Shown here in pieces: positions 8,479 to 15,340 of a stretch of DNA of 33,225 nucleotides. A program made the translations under genes and the position numbers. Origin of the DNA: Bacteroidaceae bacterium (GTDB lineage: Bacteria; Bacteroidota; Bacteroidia; Bacteroidales; Bacteroidaceae); the NCBI GenBank assembly GCA_024401165.1, contig JAKSLN010000016.1, positions 1 to 33,225 on the forward strand, written 5' to 3'. The notes beneath the pieces were generated by a model. The model had not been told where the DNA came from, ran no database searches, and saw only the letters and a list, made by a program, of their open reading frames with translations. The first letter of the stretch is position 1. Each line of letters opens with the position of its first letter.

Positions 8479-9222
8479 TCAGTCGATGAGAGCGACTTGC
8501 ATGGCAATATCCTCTTTGGGGCGGTCGCCACGATCAGTCTGGCAATTCTGAATCTTCTCTACGACTTCAAGGCCGCTTTCCACCTCACCGAAGACCGTAT
8601 ACTGGTTGTCCAGGAAGGGCGTGCCGCCCACGGTCGTGTAAGCCTCCGTCTGCTCGGGCGTGAAGGCAGGCTTGCCCATCTCCATGCTCTTGGCGTGCGT
8701 CTCGGCTTCCAGTTCCTCCTGTAGGGCTTGCAAACCAGCACGGTCGCGGTTACGACGCATCTCCATTATCTCCTTTCGGTGCTCGCCCACCAGTTGGTTG
8801 AAGATGGTCTGCTCCTGCTGCATCGCCATCTGCTTCTCCATCTGCTTCAGTTCCTGAGGCTTGTACACTTTGCCCCACACAATGTAGAACTGGCTGCCGC
8901 TACTCTCACGCTCAGGATTCATCTCGTCGCCCAGGCGAGCTGCACTCAGCGCACCACGCTTGTGAAACAACTGTGGGTAGACAAACTCTGCCGGTATCGT
9001 ATAGTCCGGTCCACCTTGCCCCAGCATCTTGCCGGCAGGCGCGCCCTTGCTATCAGGATCGCCACCTTGAATCATGAAGTCTTTTATTACTCTGTGGAAC
9101 AATGTTCCGTCAAAGTATCCTTCCTTGGCAAGTTTGAGGAAGTTATCGCGGTGAAGAGGTGTCTCGTCATAGAGGCGCACGATGATGTCGCCGAGTGTAG
9201 TTGAAATCTTAATCTTTGGCAT
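8479..9222 (-). CDS. Cyclophilin-type peptidyl-prolyl isomerase with a long charged insertion
   Basis: The 247-residue protein has a cyclophilin fold: TTLGDIIVRLYDETP, FHRVIKDFMIQGGD (catalytic Arg44, with Phe49 and Gln52), SSGSQFYIVWG (108-117) and FLDNQYTVFGEVESGLEVV. It has no signal peptide, so it is probably cytoplasmic. Between QFYIVWG and the LDNQYTVFG strand lies an insertion of about 80 residues (119-197). This insertion is rich in Glu, Gln, Lys, Met and Arg and reads as two amphipathic helices (KQMEKQMAMQQEQ, EEMRRNRDRAGLQALQEEL-like). Most bacterial cyclophilins have only a short loop there. It lies 32 bases downstream of the SGNH hydrolase gene on the same strand and may be cotranscribed with it. 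Confidence 0.92.
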   Translation of the reverse strand: MPKIKISTTLGDIIVRLYDETPLHRDNFLKLAKEGYFDGTLFHRVIKDFMIQGGDPDSKGAPAGKMLGQGGPDYTIPAEFVYPQLFHKRGALSAARLGDEMNPERESSGSQFYIVWGKVYKPQELKQMEKQMAMQQEQTIFNQLVGEHRKEIMEMRRNRDRAGLQALQEELEAETHAKSMEMGKPAFTPEQTEAYTTVGGTPFLDNQYTVFGEVESGLEVVEKIQNCQTDRGDRPKEDIAMQVALID

Positions 9223-9254
9223 GGTTGATTATTTTGTATTTATTAATTTGAAAA

Positions 9255-10400
9255 TTAAAGTATGAAAACAGCATCAGGCACGACGTCGGCCATGGTCTTG
9301 TAGGCAGCCTCACTGGGATGAAGATGGTCGCCAGAATCGAACCCAGGGGCGAAGGCGGCGGGCTGTTCGGGATGGCGAACAGCCTTGTCGAAATCGACGC
9401 AACCATCGAAGAGGGGTGACTGCCGCAACCAGTCGTTGAAAGCAGAGCGCATCTGTTCACGTTCTTTGCTGAAGGTACGCCACCCGTAGATGGGAAGCAG
9501 CGTTCCGCACCAGACTTTGAGGCCCAATGCGCGTGCGTGCTTTACGTAGAGATCCTCTATGCCAGTCTGCATTTCTTTCAGCGTTGGCATGTCGCTCCAA
9601 GGACGGAAGGGATTGACCTCTACACCTACAGGATGGATGATATCATTGATGCCATGCTGAATAATGACGGACGAGGCACCCGCAACGTTGAGCTCGATCG
9701 GAAAGCGCGTGGATCCTTTCAATCCATAGGCTTGATAGGTAATGCAGTCGTATTGACGCAGGATACGTGTGCCACTGACAGCCCGACGAATGACGGCCAC
9801 GTCGTGTCTACCCTCTTCCCAGAGTCGAATGGCCAAGTAGTCTGGCCAACTCTGTGCCGTAATGCTGTCACCGTAGCACACAACAGCATGATTTTTCTCC
9901 TCTGTGAGGATATCTATCGTGTTCAGGAAATAGAACCAATTGGTATTGCGCGTGAGGTTGAGCGGTAACGTCTCCTCGTCGGCAAAATCACCATAGCTAT
10001 ACTGTCCCTTCGACAAAGGACCTGTGATAAGTGTACCAGCATTTAGTTGAGTAAAATCTGCAAAATACATACTAACAAACAACTGTTCGCCAGCATCAAC
10101 AGAAAAGGCAATGGCGTCGCTCTCCACTTCGCTTCCAGGAGGGATGACAACGTCGCGAGCACCGTCAAAGGTAATTACACAAAGAGACGTCGAGGAGTCT
10201 TTGCCACGTCGCACAGATGCTTTGCTGACGTGTACATCCTCAGTTCCCGTCAGATTTGAGAAGCGGAGACGCAGATGACTACCCGAAAAGACGATGCGAA
10301 CGGGATAGCGAAGCGTAAGATTCTTTGCAAAGGTTGCTTCGCGACGATCTGTGATAGATGTGGCATTGCCCCAGCATGCCACCCATTTGGAATAGGTCAT
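9255..10400 (-). CDS. SGNH/GDSL hydrolase (esterase/acylhydrolase)
   Basis: The protein has 381 residues from the chosen ATG at 10400 (MTYSKWVACWGNATS). The frame stays open 18 codons further upstream, but that stretch holds a full promoter (10419-10451), so the longer start is rejected. An N-terminal beta-sandwich-like part (about 1-165) precedes an SGNH domain. Block I is VVCYGDSIT with nucleophile Ser179; a GINDI block supplies the Asn; the C-terminal SGDHLHPSE supplies Asp358 and His361. No signal peptide is visible, so it probably acts in the cytoplasm. SGNH enzymes remove acetyl or acyl groups from sugars or lipids; the substrate here is unknown, although deacetylation of imported glycans would fit the general lifestyle. 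Confidence 0.85.
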   Translation of the reverse strand: MTYSKWVACWGNATSITDRREATFAKNLTLRYPVRIVFSGSHLRLRFSNLTGTEDVHVSKASVRRGKDSSTSLCVITFDGARDVVIPPGSEVESDAIAFSVDAGEQLFVSMYFADFTQLNAGTLITGPLSKGQYSYGDFADEETLPLNLTRNTNWFYFLNTIDILTEEKNHAVVCYGDSITAQSWPDYLAIRLWEEGRHDVAVIRRAVSGTRILRQYDCITYQAYGLKGSTRFPIELNVAGASSVIIQHGINDIIHPVGVEVNPFRPWSDMPTLKEMQTGIEDLYVKHARALGLKVWCGTLLPIYGWRTFSKEREQMRSAFNDWLRQSPLFDGCVDFDKAVRHPEQPAAFAPGFDSGDHLHPSEAAYKTMADVVPDAVFIL

Positions 10401-10418
10401 AGTGATAAGTTTACAGCA

Positions 10419-10451
10419 CAAAAGTACACAATTTCGATTGAACCAGCAAAA
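10419..10451 (-). promoter_or_regulatory. Promoter of the SGNH hydrolase gene
   Basis: On the minus strand, TTTTG (10447-10451), 20 bases, then TACTTTTG (10419-10426) is a near-perfect Bacteroidetes promoter. Transcription should begin about 12-14 bases before the ATG at 10400, which fixes that start codon. Confidence 0.8.
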
Positions 10452-10754
10452 CAATGGGAGAAAAACTTCAAGAAAAGGGATAAGGTTTGAGGATTCATGG
10501 TTTTATGGATTTGAAGAAAGAAGGATAGGAACGGAGGAGGACTTTGAGAAAAGCTCTAAGAGGACAGTTCTCCTACTACACTCCTTATATAATATAGTCG
10601 CTAAACTTTATAGCCTTGTACAATACGACATAATGTTTAAAAAGCCAGATAGCATTCAGTCCGACAACCTTATATCACCCAAAACATAAAAAACTAAAAA
10701 GTCTACCTTCTTCGTACCATTTGTTGACGTTTTGAAAAGAAAAGAGACGGATTA
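10452..10754. other. Intergenic stretch without recognised gene
   Basis: About 300 bases lie between the divergent promoters of the SGNH hydrolase and asnA. The sequence is AT-rich with purine-rich runs. Short open frames exist, but none has a recognisable product, promoter or plausible start. I see no tRNA, riboswitch or strong hairpin. Confidence 0.6.
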
Positions 10755-10786
10755 TTTGGAAAATTGTATGCAAAATCGTAACTTTG
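10755..10786 (+). promoter_or_regulatory. Promoter of asnA
   Basis: TTTG (10755-10758), a 20-base spacer and TAACTTTG (10779-10786) fit the Bacteroidetes consensus exactly. Transcription would start near 10792, about 22 bases before the asnA ATG. The leader is A-rich (AAAGAAAGAA), as is common for these bacteria, which rely little on Shine-Dalgarno pairing. Confidence 0.85.
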
Positions 10787-10813
10787 TACCGCAATTTGTA
10801 AACAAAGAAAGAA

Positions 10814-11851
10814 ATGAGCAAACTTTTAAAGCCAAATGGCTACAAGGCTGTGCTGAATCTGAAGGAGACAGAACTGGCCATCAAGAATATCAAAGACTTT
10901 TTTCTGTCAAGCCTGAGTACGGAACTCCGCCTGCGTCGTGTGACTGCACCCCTCTTCGTTTTGCGCGGTCTGGGTATCAATGACGACCTGAACGGAATTG
11001 AGCGCCCTGTGGCATTCCCCATCAAGGACATGAACGAGGCAACTGCTGAGGTGGTTCACTCTCTGGCAAAATGGAAGCGCCTGACTTTGGCTGAGTACGA
11101 GGTAGAATCTGGATTCGGCATCGTAACTGACATGAACGCCATCCGCGCCGACGAGGAACTAGACAATATCCATTCGCTCTACGTTGACCAGTGGGACTGG
11201 GAGCGCACTATGACTGCCGAGCAGCGAAACATTGCATTCCTCAAGAAGATTGTCAACAAAATCTATAGTGCCATCCTGCGTACTGAGTTTCACATCTGTG
11301 AGACATACCCCAAACTGAAGCATTTCCTACCAGAGGACGTCTTCTTCATCCATTCAGAGGAGCTGGTAAAGATGTACCCCGAAATGACTCCCAAGGAACG
11401 CGAGGACGCCATTTGCAAGAAATATGGTGCCGTGTTCATCATGGGTATCGGTGGCAAACTGAGCGACGGCGTTGAGCATGACCTTCGTGCCCCCGACTAT
11501 GATGACTGGTCGACAGAGAACGAGGACGGATTCAAGGGACTGAACGGCGACCTGCTCATCTGGTATCCCGTACTTGGACGTGCCATCGAACTCTCGTCAA
11601 TGGGCATTCGTGTTGATAAGGCAGCCCTACTCCGTCAGTTGGAAATCCAAGGCAAGGAGGAGCGCAAGAGCCTTTATTTCCACAACCGTCTGCTCAACGA
11701 CCAGTTGCCCCTTTCCATTGGTGGAGGTATTGGTCAGAGTCGTTTGTGCATGGTACTTCTCCACAAGGCGCACATCGGCGAGACCCAGAGTAGCATCTGG
11801 CCCGACTCCATGCGTCAAGAGTGCAGTGAAGCAGGCATGACACTGATCTAA
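10814..11851 (+). CDS. asnA: Aspartate--ammonia ligase (asparagine synthetase A)
   Basis: The 345-residue enzyme makes asparagine from aspartate, ammonia and ATP in the cytoplasm. It is related to class II aminoacyl-tRNA synthetase catalytic domains. Diagnostic segments are RLRRVTAPLFV, DDLNGIERPVAFPIK, SLAKWKRLTL, IRADEELDNIHSLYVDQWDWE, FIMGIGGKLSDGVEHDLRAPDYDDW, NGDLLIWYPVLGRAIELSSMGIRVD and PLSIGGGIGQSRLCM. The length is close to the E. coli enzyme (about 330), with slightly longer ends. It is a single-gene unit with its own promoter upstream and a strong terminator 50 bases downstream. Confidence 0.97.
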   Translation: MSKLLKPNGYKAVLNLKETELAIKNIKDFFLSSLSTELRLRRVTAPLFVLRGLGINDDLNGIERPVAFPIKDMNEATAEVVHSLAKWKRLTLAEYEVESGFGIVTDMNAIRADEELDNIHSLYVDQWDWERTMTAEQRNIAFLKKIVNKIYSAILRTEFHICETYPKLKHFLPEDVFFIHSEELVKMYPEMTPKEREDAICKKYGAVFIMGIGGKLSDGVEHDLRAPDYDDWSTENEDGFKGLNGDLLIWYPVLGRAIELSSMGIRVDKAALLRQLEIQGKEERKSLYFHNRLLNDQLPLSIGGGIGQSRLCMVLLHKAHIGETQSSIWPDSMRQECSEAGMTLI

Positions 11852-11900
11852 AAAAGTCCCTTTCAGAACGCAAAAGCAGTTCTGGCCAAATTATAACAGA

Positions 11901-11937
11901 AAAACTCCATTCAACCTCAAATTGAATGGAGTTTTTT
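11901..11937. terminator. Strong, probably bidirectional rho-independent terminator after asnA
   Basis: A 14-bp perfect stem (11901-11914 with 11922-11935, core ACTCCATTCAA/TTGAATGGAGT) encloses a 7-base loop. It has T6 on the right and A4 on the left, so it can end transcription from asnA and also stop read-through from the opposite strand. Confidence 0.9.
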
Positions 11938-11953
11938 GCCATGAAAACGTGAC

Positions 11954-12016
11954 AAAAAAGTTACGCGGATCTCACAGCCATCCTTCAAAGGGAAAGAATT
12001 GTGAAATCCACGTAAC
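11954..12016 (-). terminator. Terminator of the secG operon, 17-bp stem with two G-U pairs
   Basis: Arms 11960-11976 and 12000-12016 pair over 17 positions. The two non-Watson-Crick positions are A-C mismatches in + strand RNA but G-U wobbles in - strand RNA. A run of six T's (minus strand, 11954-11959) follows the hairpin. This identifies it as the terminator for secG on the - strand. The 23-base loop holds a small CCTT/AAGG inner stem. Confidence 0.85.
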
Positions 12017-12041
12017 TAGAACTTAACTTACTATCGCAAGT

Positions 12042-12446
12042 TTACTGAGCCTCCTCAGCTGCAGGTTCTTCAGCAGCAGGCACCTCAGTTGCAGCAGACT
12101 CTTCTGCAGGAGTTGCATCCTGAGTTGCTGAAGTCTGAGGAACGCCAGGCATGTTGTTAGGATTAACAGCCTGCTCAACAGCTGACTGGTTCTCCATTAC
12201 AGAACCAGCGTTTTCGCTTGCTTTGGGAAGAACGAAAACAGTGATAACGCTCAGCACTACCATAGCACCAGCGAGAGTCCAGGTTGCCTTCTCGATGAAG
12301 TCAGTTGTCTTGCGAACACCCAACAGAGAGTTGTTCTCTGCAAAACCGCTGGCTAGACCACCACCCTTTGACTCCTGTACAAAGACGATTGCGCACATCA
12401 GAATGGCTGCGATAACAATCAAAATTACAATTACAGTGTACAACAT
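12042..12446 (-). CDS. secG: Preprotein translocase subunit SecG
   Basis: The 134-residue inner-membrane protein of the SecYEG channel has two membrane helices (about residues 1-22 and 53-75). Between them is the family's cytoplasmic signature (VQESKGGGLASGFAENNSLLGVRKTTDFIEKAT). The tail after residue 80 is low-complexity and rich in Ala, Glu, Pro and Thr (ending AAEEPAAEEAQ), an extension common in Bacteroidales SecG. It is the last gene of the sigma-54 activator–LptE–TPR–SecG series, 78 bases after the TPR gene, and is closed by the hairpin at 11954-12016. Confidence 0.95.
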   Translation of the reverse strand: MLYTVIVILIVIAAILMCAIVFVQESKGGGLASGFAENNSLLGVRKTTDFIEKATWTLAGAMVVLSVITVFVLPKASENAGSVMENQSAVEQAVNPNNMPGVPQTSATQDATPAEESAATEVPAAEEPAAEEAQ

Positions 12447-12524
12447 TGTTTTAAATTTTTATTTGTTTTTATTTATTTCCACTTTTTACTTGCAATCCTA
12501 TTTCCCGTAAGAAATCCATACATT

Positions 12525-13331
12525 TTAGCGCTTCAGGACATTCTGATTAGCTATTAATTTCTCAAGGAAACGTATTTGATCTGCAAAGTAACGATTTTTT
12601 TTCGGATTTTTCAAGGAAAGTCGACGAATAATTTCAATTGCTTGCTCAAATTTGCCTTGTTTAATATAAATTCGGGCTAAAGTCTCCGTAAAAGTGTCCG
12701 TATTCGATGATTCTCCGACATCAAGGACAGGTTTTTGCAATTCGTTGTCTGCCTTATCCTGCAAACGAATGCGGCGTTCGCCAGCATTTTGAATAAAATT
12801 GTCAATCAAAGCCTCACTTTCTGACACAGGCAGAGTTGTTTGGGGGAGGATTTCCTCAGAAACATTTCTAGCGTTCTCTTCTTCCTCGGCCAACATATAA
12901 GAGATGTAGTCAACGGTAGCATCGACTCTTCCACGGCGGATGGGAGCACTCTCGATAGATTTCTGAGCGGGCGTATTACTGCTGAGAAACGAGTCAATAA
13001 GCAGTTCAACGCGATTACCAACCTCATTCAAGGACTCGTTTTCCTTGCGGGACTGCGTCGCACCAAAGAAAGTGGACTCGGCAGGAACCTTGGGTTTCAT
13101 CTTTTCACCTTCAACAAAGTCGAAGATGGTTTCACGCGAAGGAACAAACAAAGCAGACCGACGCAATTCATCATTGAAGGCAGGATCACGCTGCAGAAAA
13201 AGCATGCGGAGCAACATAAGGCGTGCCTGATGATAATAGGGGTACTCCTCAACAAGAGATCGTAACTGAGGAATGTCCAACTCATTAACTGACATACATC
13301 CGTTGTGCAAATTGCTTATGTACTGTTGCAT
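12525..13331 (-). CDS. TPR-containing hypothetical protein of the lptE-secG cluster
   Basis: The 268-residue soluble protein has no signal peptide. Residues 1-50 look helical (LRSLVEEYPYYHQARLMLLRMLFLQRDP). The middle (about 75-205) is acidic and low-complexity. The C-terminal part (about 210-260) is one clear tetratricopeptide-like unit (TFTETLARIYIKQGKFEQAIEIIRRLSLKNPKKNRYFADQI). Such a protein is regularly found between lptE and secG in Bacteroidales, so it probably serves envelope biogenesis as a scaffold, but no function is established by sequence. It is 20 bases downstream of the LptE-like gene and very likely cotranscribed. Confidence 0.8.
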   Translation of the reverse strand: MQQYISNLHNGCMSVNELDIPQLRSLVEEYPYYHQARLMLLRMLFLQRDPAFNDELRRSALFVPSRETIFDFVEGEKMKPKVPAESTFFGATQSRKENESLNEVGNRVELLIDSFLSSNTPAQKSIESAPIRRGRVDATVDYISYMLAEEEENARNVSEEILPQTTLPVSESEALIDNFIQNAGERRIRLQDKADNELQKPVLDVGESSNTDTFTETLARIYIKQGKFEQAIEIIRRLSLKNPKKNRYFADQIRFLEKLIANQNVLKR

Positions 13332-13351
13332 GGGGTTGTGTGTTTTCGTGG

Positions 13352-13882
13352 TTACCAGTTGGCTACGGTTGAATTGAAAATCTGATCGGTTATGTCCTTC
13401 ACCATTTGTGTTACGAGCTCTTCCTGAACGGCGGTCAACTGCTGCGTAGCGTCGTAATCGGCGGTAGCGGAGAACTGCCTTTCAAAACTCTCGTTCGACT
13501 TGACGGTATTGGTATAGCGCACATTGACCGTCATTTTCAACTGCACCTGTGAGCTGTATCCGTCGGCGGCAATCCCCTTATTAAACTGGTCAAAGCCAGT
13601 AATCTCGCCTGCCAAACGAAGGTCGCCGTTACGGTTCACCAATTTAAGTTTAGTACGTGAGGCAAAGATATCATTCAACCTATTTTGGAAGATGCTCTGC
13701 ATGGGAGCCCACACATAAGAACTGCGAATGGGAAAGTTATCAATCTGAATGGTCTTGATCTTAGTGTAATCAATACTGGCGCTATTGAACTTATACGAAA
13801 CCTTACAAGCCGACAGTACAATGAGTACTATCGAAAAAAGAGAGGTAATAAGCGCGCGATGCTTCCTAATCGTCGAGACCAT
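13352..13882 (-). CDS. lptE: LptE-like LPS-assembly lipoprotein
   Basis: The lipoprotein has a signal peptide ending VLSAC. The chosen ATG at 13882 gives 176 residues (MVSTIRKHRALITSLFS...) and is preceded by AAGGATT. An ATG at 13915 is also in frame but would extend further into the upstream gene. Even the preferred start overlaps the end of the sigma-54 activator gene by 17 bases, implying translational coupling. The mature part has the Bacteroidetes LptE pattern: CKVSYKFNSASIDYTKIKTIQIDNFPIR, ELTGEI-like strand LRLAGEITGFDQF, and a helix near the end (LTAVQEELVTQMVKDITDQIFN). LptE plugs the LptD barrel that inserts lipopolysaccharide into the outer membrane. Confidence 0.85.
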   Translation of the reverse strand: MVSTIRKHRALITSLFSIVLIVLSACKVSYKFNSASIDYTKIKTIQIDNFPIRSSYVWAPMQSIFQNRLNDIFASRTKLKLVNRNGDLRLAGEITGFDQFNKGIAADGYSSQVQLKMTVNVRYTNTVKSNESFERQFSATADYDATQQLTAVQEELVTQMVKDITDQIFNSTVANW

Positions 13883-15182
13883 AATCCTTAATTTTTCTAT
13901 ATAGAGTTCGTTCACTGATACCTAGTTGCTCGGCAGCTACCTTACGGCGATTATGCGTTCGCTTCAAGGCTTTCTCAATGGCCTGACGTTCCAACTTGTC
14001 GAGACGGAGATCCTCGGCTTCGTCGAATTCATCAAAATCATCCACTTCGTAAGAAGGTTCAAAATGATTGGAAGACGGACGAGTGGGGGCAAAAACGGGA
14101 TGCTCTGTCCTGAAATTAACAACTTGCGCTTCATCGAGGACTGGCGCGTAAACGGTCTCACCCGTGCCATTCGTGGTAGCAGGAGTTGTCAGGACGGAAG
14201 GCACGCCAAGCAGATTACCACCCAGGAGCGGCGTATCTGAGGTATGGAGATTCGTCCCTTCTTTGAGCGCCTTGACGTCCTGGGCCAACTGATTGAGCAA
14301 GGCAAAGATGATGGTACGTTCTTTATTATAATCGTGAAGTGGTTCCTCGCTCAAACCAACCGTAGCCATTTCGGTACTGCTTCCATTCGGAACGATGCCA
14401 TACTGAGCAAGTACCTCGGGGGTGACAATACGTTCGTCGCGGCAGAGTATGCTCATCTGCTCCACTACGTTGCGAAGCTGACGGATGTTGCCGGGCCACT
14501 TGTATGACATAACCACCTGCTCAGCCTGTTCGTTGAGACGGATGGGAACGGGAATGTTGTATTTTGCCGCCGTATCAAGAGCAAACTTCTTGAAAAGACG
14601 GACGACGTCGGAATGTCGCTCGCGTAGAGGAGGCAGTTTGACGCTAATAGTGCAAAGTCGATAATAGAGGTCCTCGCGGAAACGACCTTCGCGAATAGCC
14701 CTCTGCATTTTGACATTCGTAGCCGCCACAATACGCACGTTGGTCTTACGTGGCGTGTTGCTGCCAACACGGATGTATTCACCCGATTCGAGAACGCGCA
14801 ACAAACGGGCTTGCGTTGAGAGGGGTAGTTCCCCCACCTCATCTAGGAAAAGCGTTCCGCCATCTGCTGCTGCAAAGTAACCATCGTGCTCTGCTACAGC
14901 GCCGGTAAAGGCACCGCGTTCATGACCGAAGAGTTCACTGTCTATCGTCCCTTCCGGTATGCTGCCGCAGTTGATAGCAAAATAACGCTTGTTGCGACGG
15001 GGCGAATGATCGTGGATAATACGAGGCAGAACCTCCTTACCAACACCGCTCTCACCCTCGATAAGGACGGAGAGATCTGTAGGCGATACCTGCAGGGCCG
15101 TGTCGATGGCTTGGTTCAGCTTCTCGTCGGCACCCACAATCTGGTACTTGAGTTTTATCTGTTCTATCTCGCTTGTTTTCAT
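13866..15182 (-). CDS. Sigma-54-dependent transcriptional activator (AAA+ with Fis-type HTH)
   Basis: The 438-residue bacterial enhancer-binding protein lacks an N-terminal receiver or GAF domain. The AAA+ core starts almost at once: Walker A GESGVGKE (Lys49), GAFTGA loop (90-95) that contacts sigma-54, Walker B GGTLFLDEVGELP, and sensor/R-finger region FREDLYYRLCTISVKLPPLRER. After the core comes a variable region of about 100 residues (about 275-385) rich in Pro, Thr, Asn and Glu. A C-terminal Fis-like helix-turn-helix (TNRRKVAAEQLGISERTLYRKI) follows. With no sensor domain, activity is probably set by expression or by a partner. It is the first gene of the lptE–TPR–secG operon. Its targets are unknown. 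Confidence 0.92.
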   Translation of the reverse strand: MKTSEIEQIKLKYQIVGADEKLNQAIDTALQVSPTDLSVLIEGESGVGKEVLPRIIHDHSPRRNKRYFAINCGSIPEGTIDSELFGHERGAFTGAVAEHDGYFAAADGGTLFLDEVGELPLSTQARLLRVLESGEYIRVGSNTPRKTNVRIVAATNVKMQRAIREGRFREDLYYRLCTISVKLPPLRERHSDVVRLFKKFALDTAAKYNIPVPIRLNEQAEQVVMSYKWPGNIRQLRNVVEQMSILCRDERIVTPEVLAQYGIVPNGSSTEMATVGLSEEPLHDYNKERTIIFALLNQLAQDVKALKEGTNLHTSDTPLLGGNLLGVPSVLTTPATTNGTGETVYAPVLDEAQVVNFRTEHPVFAPTRPSSNHFEPSYEVDDFDEFDEAEDLRLDKLERQAIEKALKRTHNRRKVAAEQLGISERTLYRKIKDYGLDD

Positions 15183-15236
15183 TCTACAGAAAGAGTTTCA
15201 AAACTTTTACGCACACACCAACGTACGTTTAGGTTG

Positions 15237-15244
15237 CAAAGTTA
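15237..15244 (-). promoter_or_regulatory. -7 element upstream of the sigma-54 activator operon
   Basis: On the minus strand TAACTTTG fits the Bacteroidetes -7 consensus, 55 bases before the ATG. No clear TTTG is found 19-21 bases upstream, so the -33 half is weak or replaced. Confidence 0.55.
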
Positions 15245-15340
15245 CAAAATAATTCATAATCCGAGGTTCACATTTCAAAATTATTTTGCAAATCATGTAT
15301 CAAATAAATCGAAGAACCTACGCAGTCGCGCCTCGCTGCC

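Noticed and set aside
10401-10454. Longer N-terminus for the SGNH hydrolase
   Set aside because: The stretch contains a complete -33/-7 promoter for the same gene, so it is not translated.
10402-10689. Small open frame in the gap before asnA
   Set aside because: It overlaps the SGNH promoter and start on the other strand, has no promoter of its own and no recognisable sequence.
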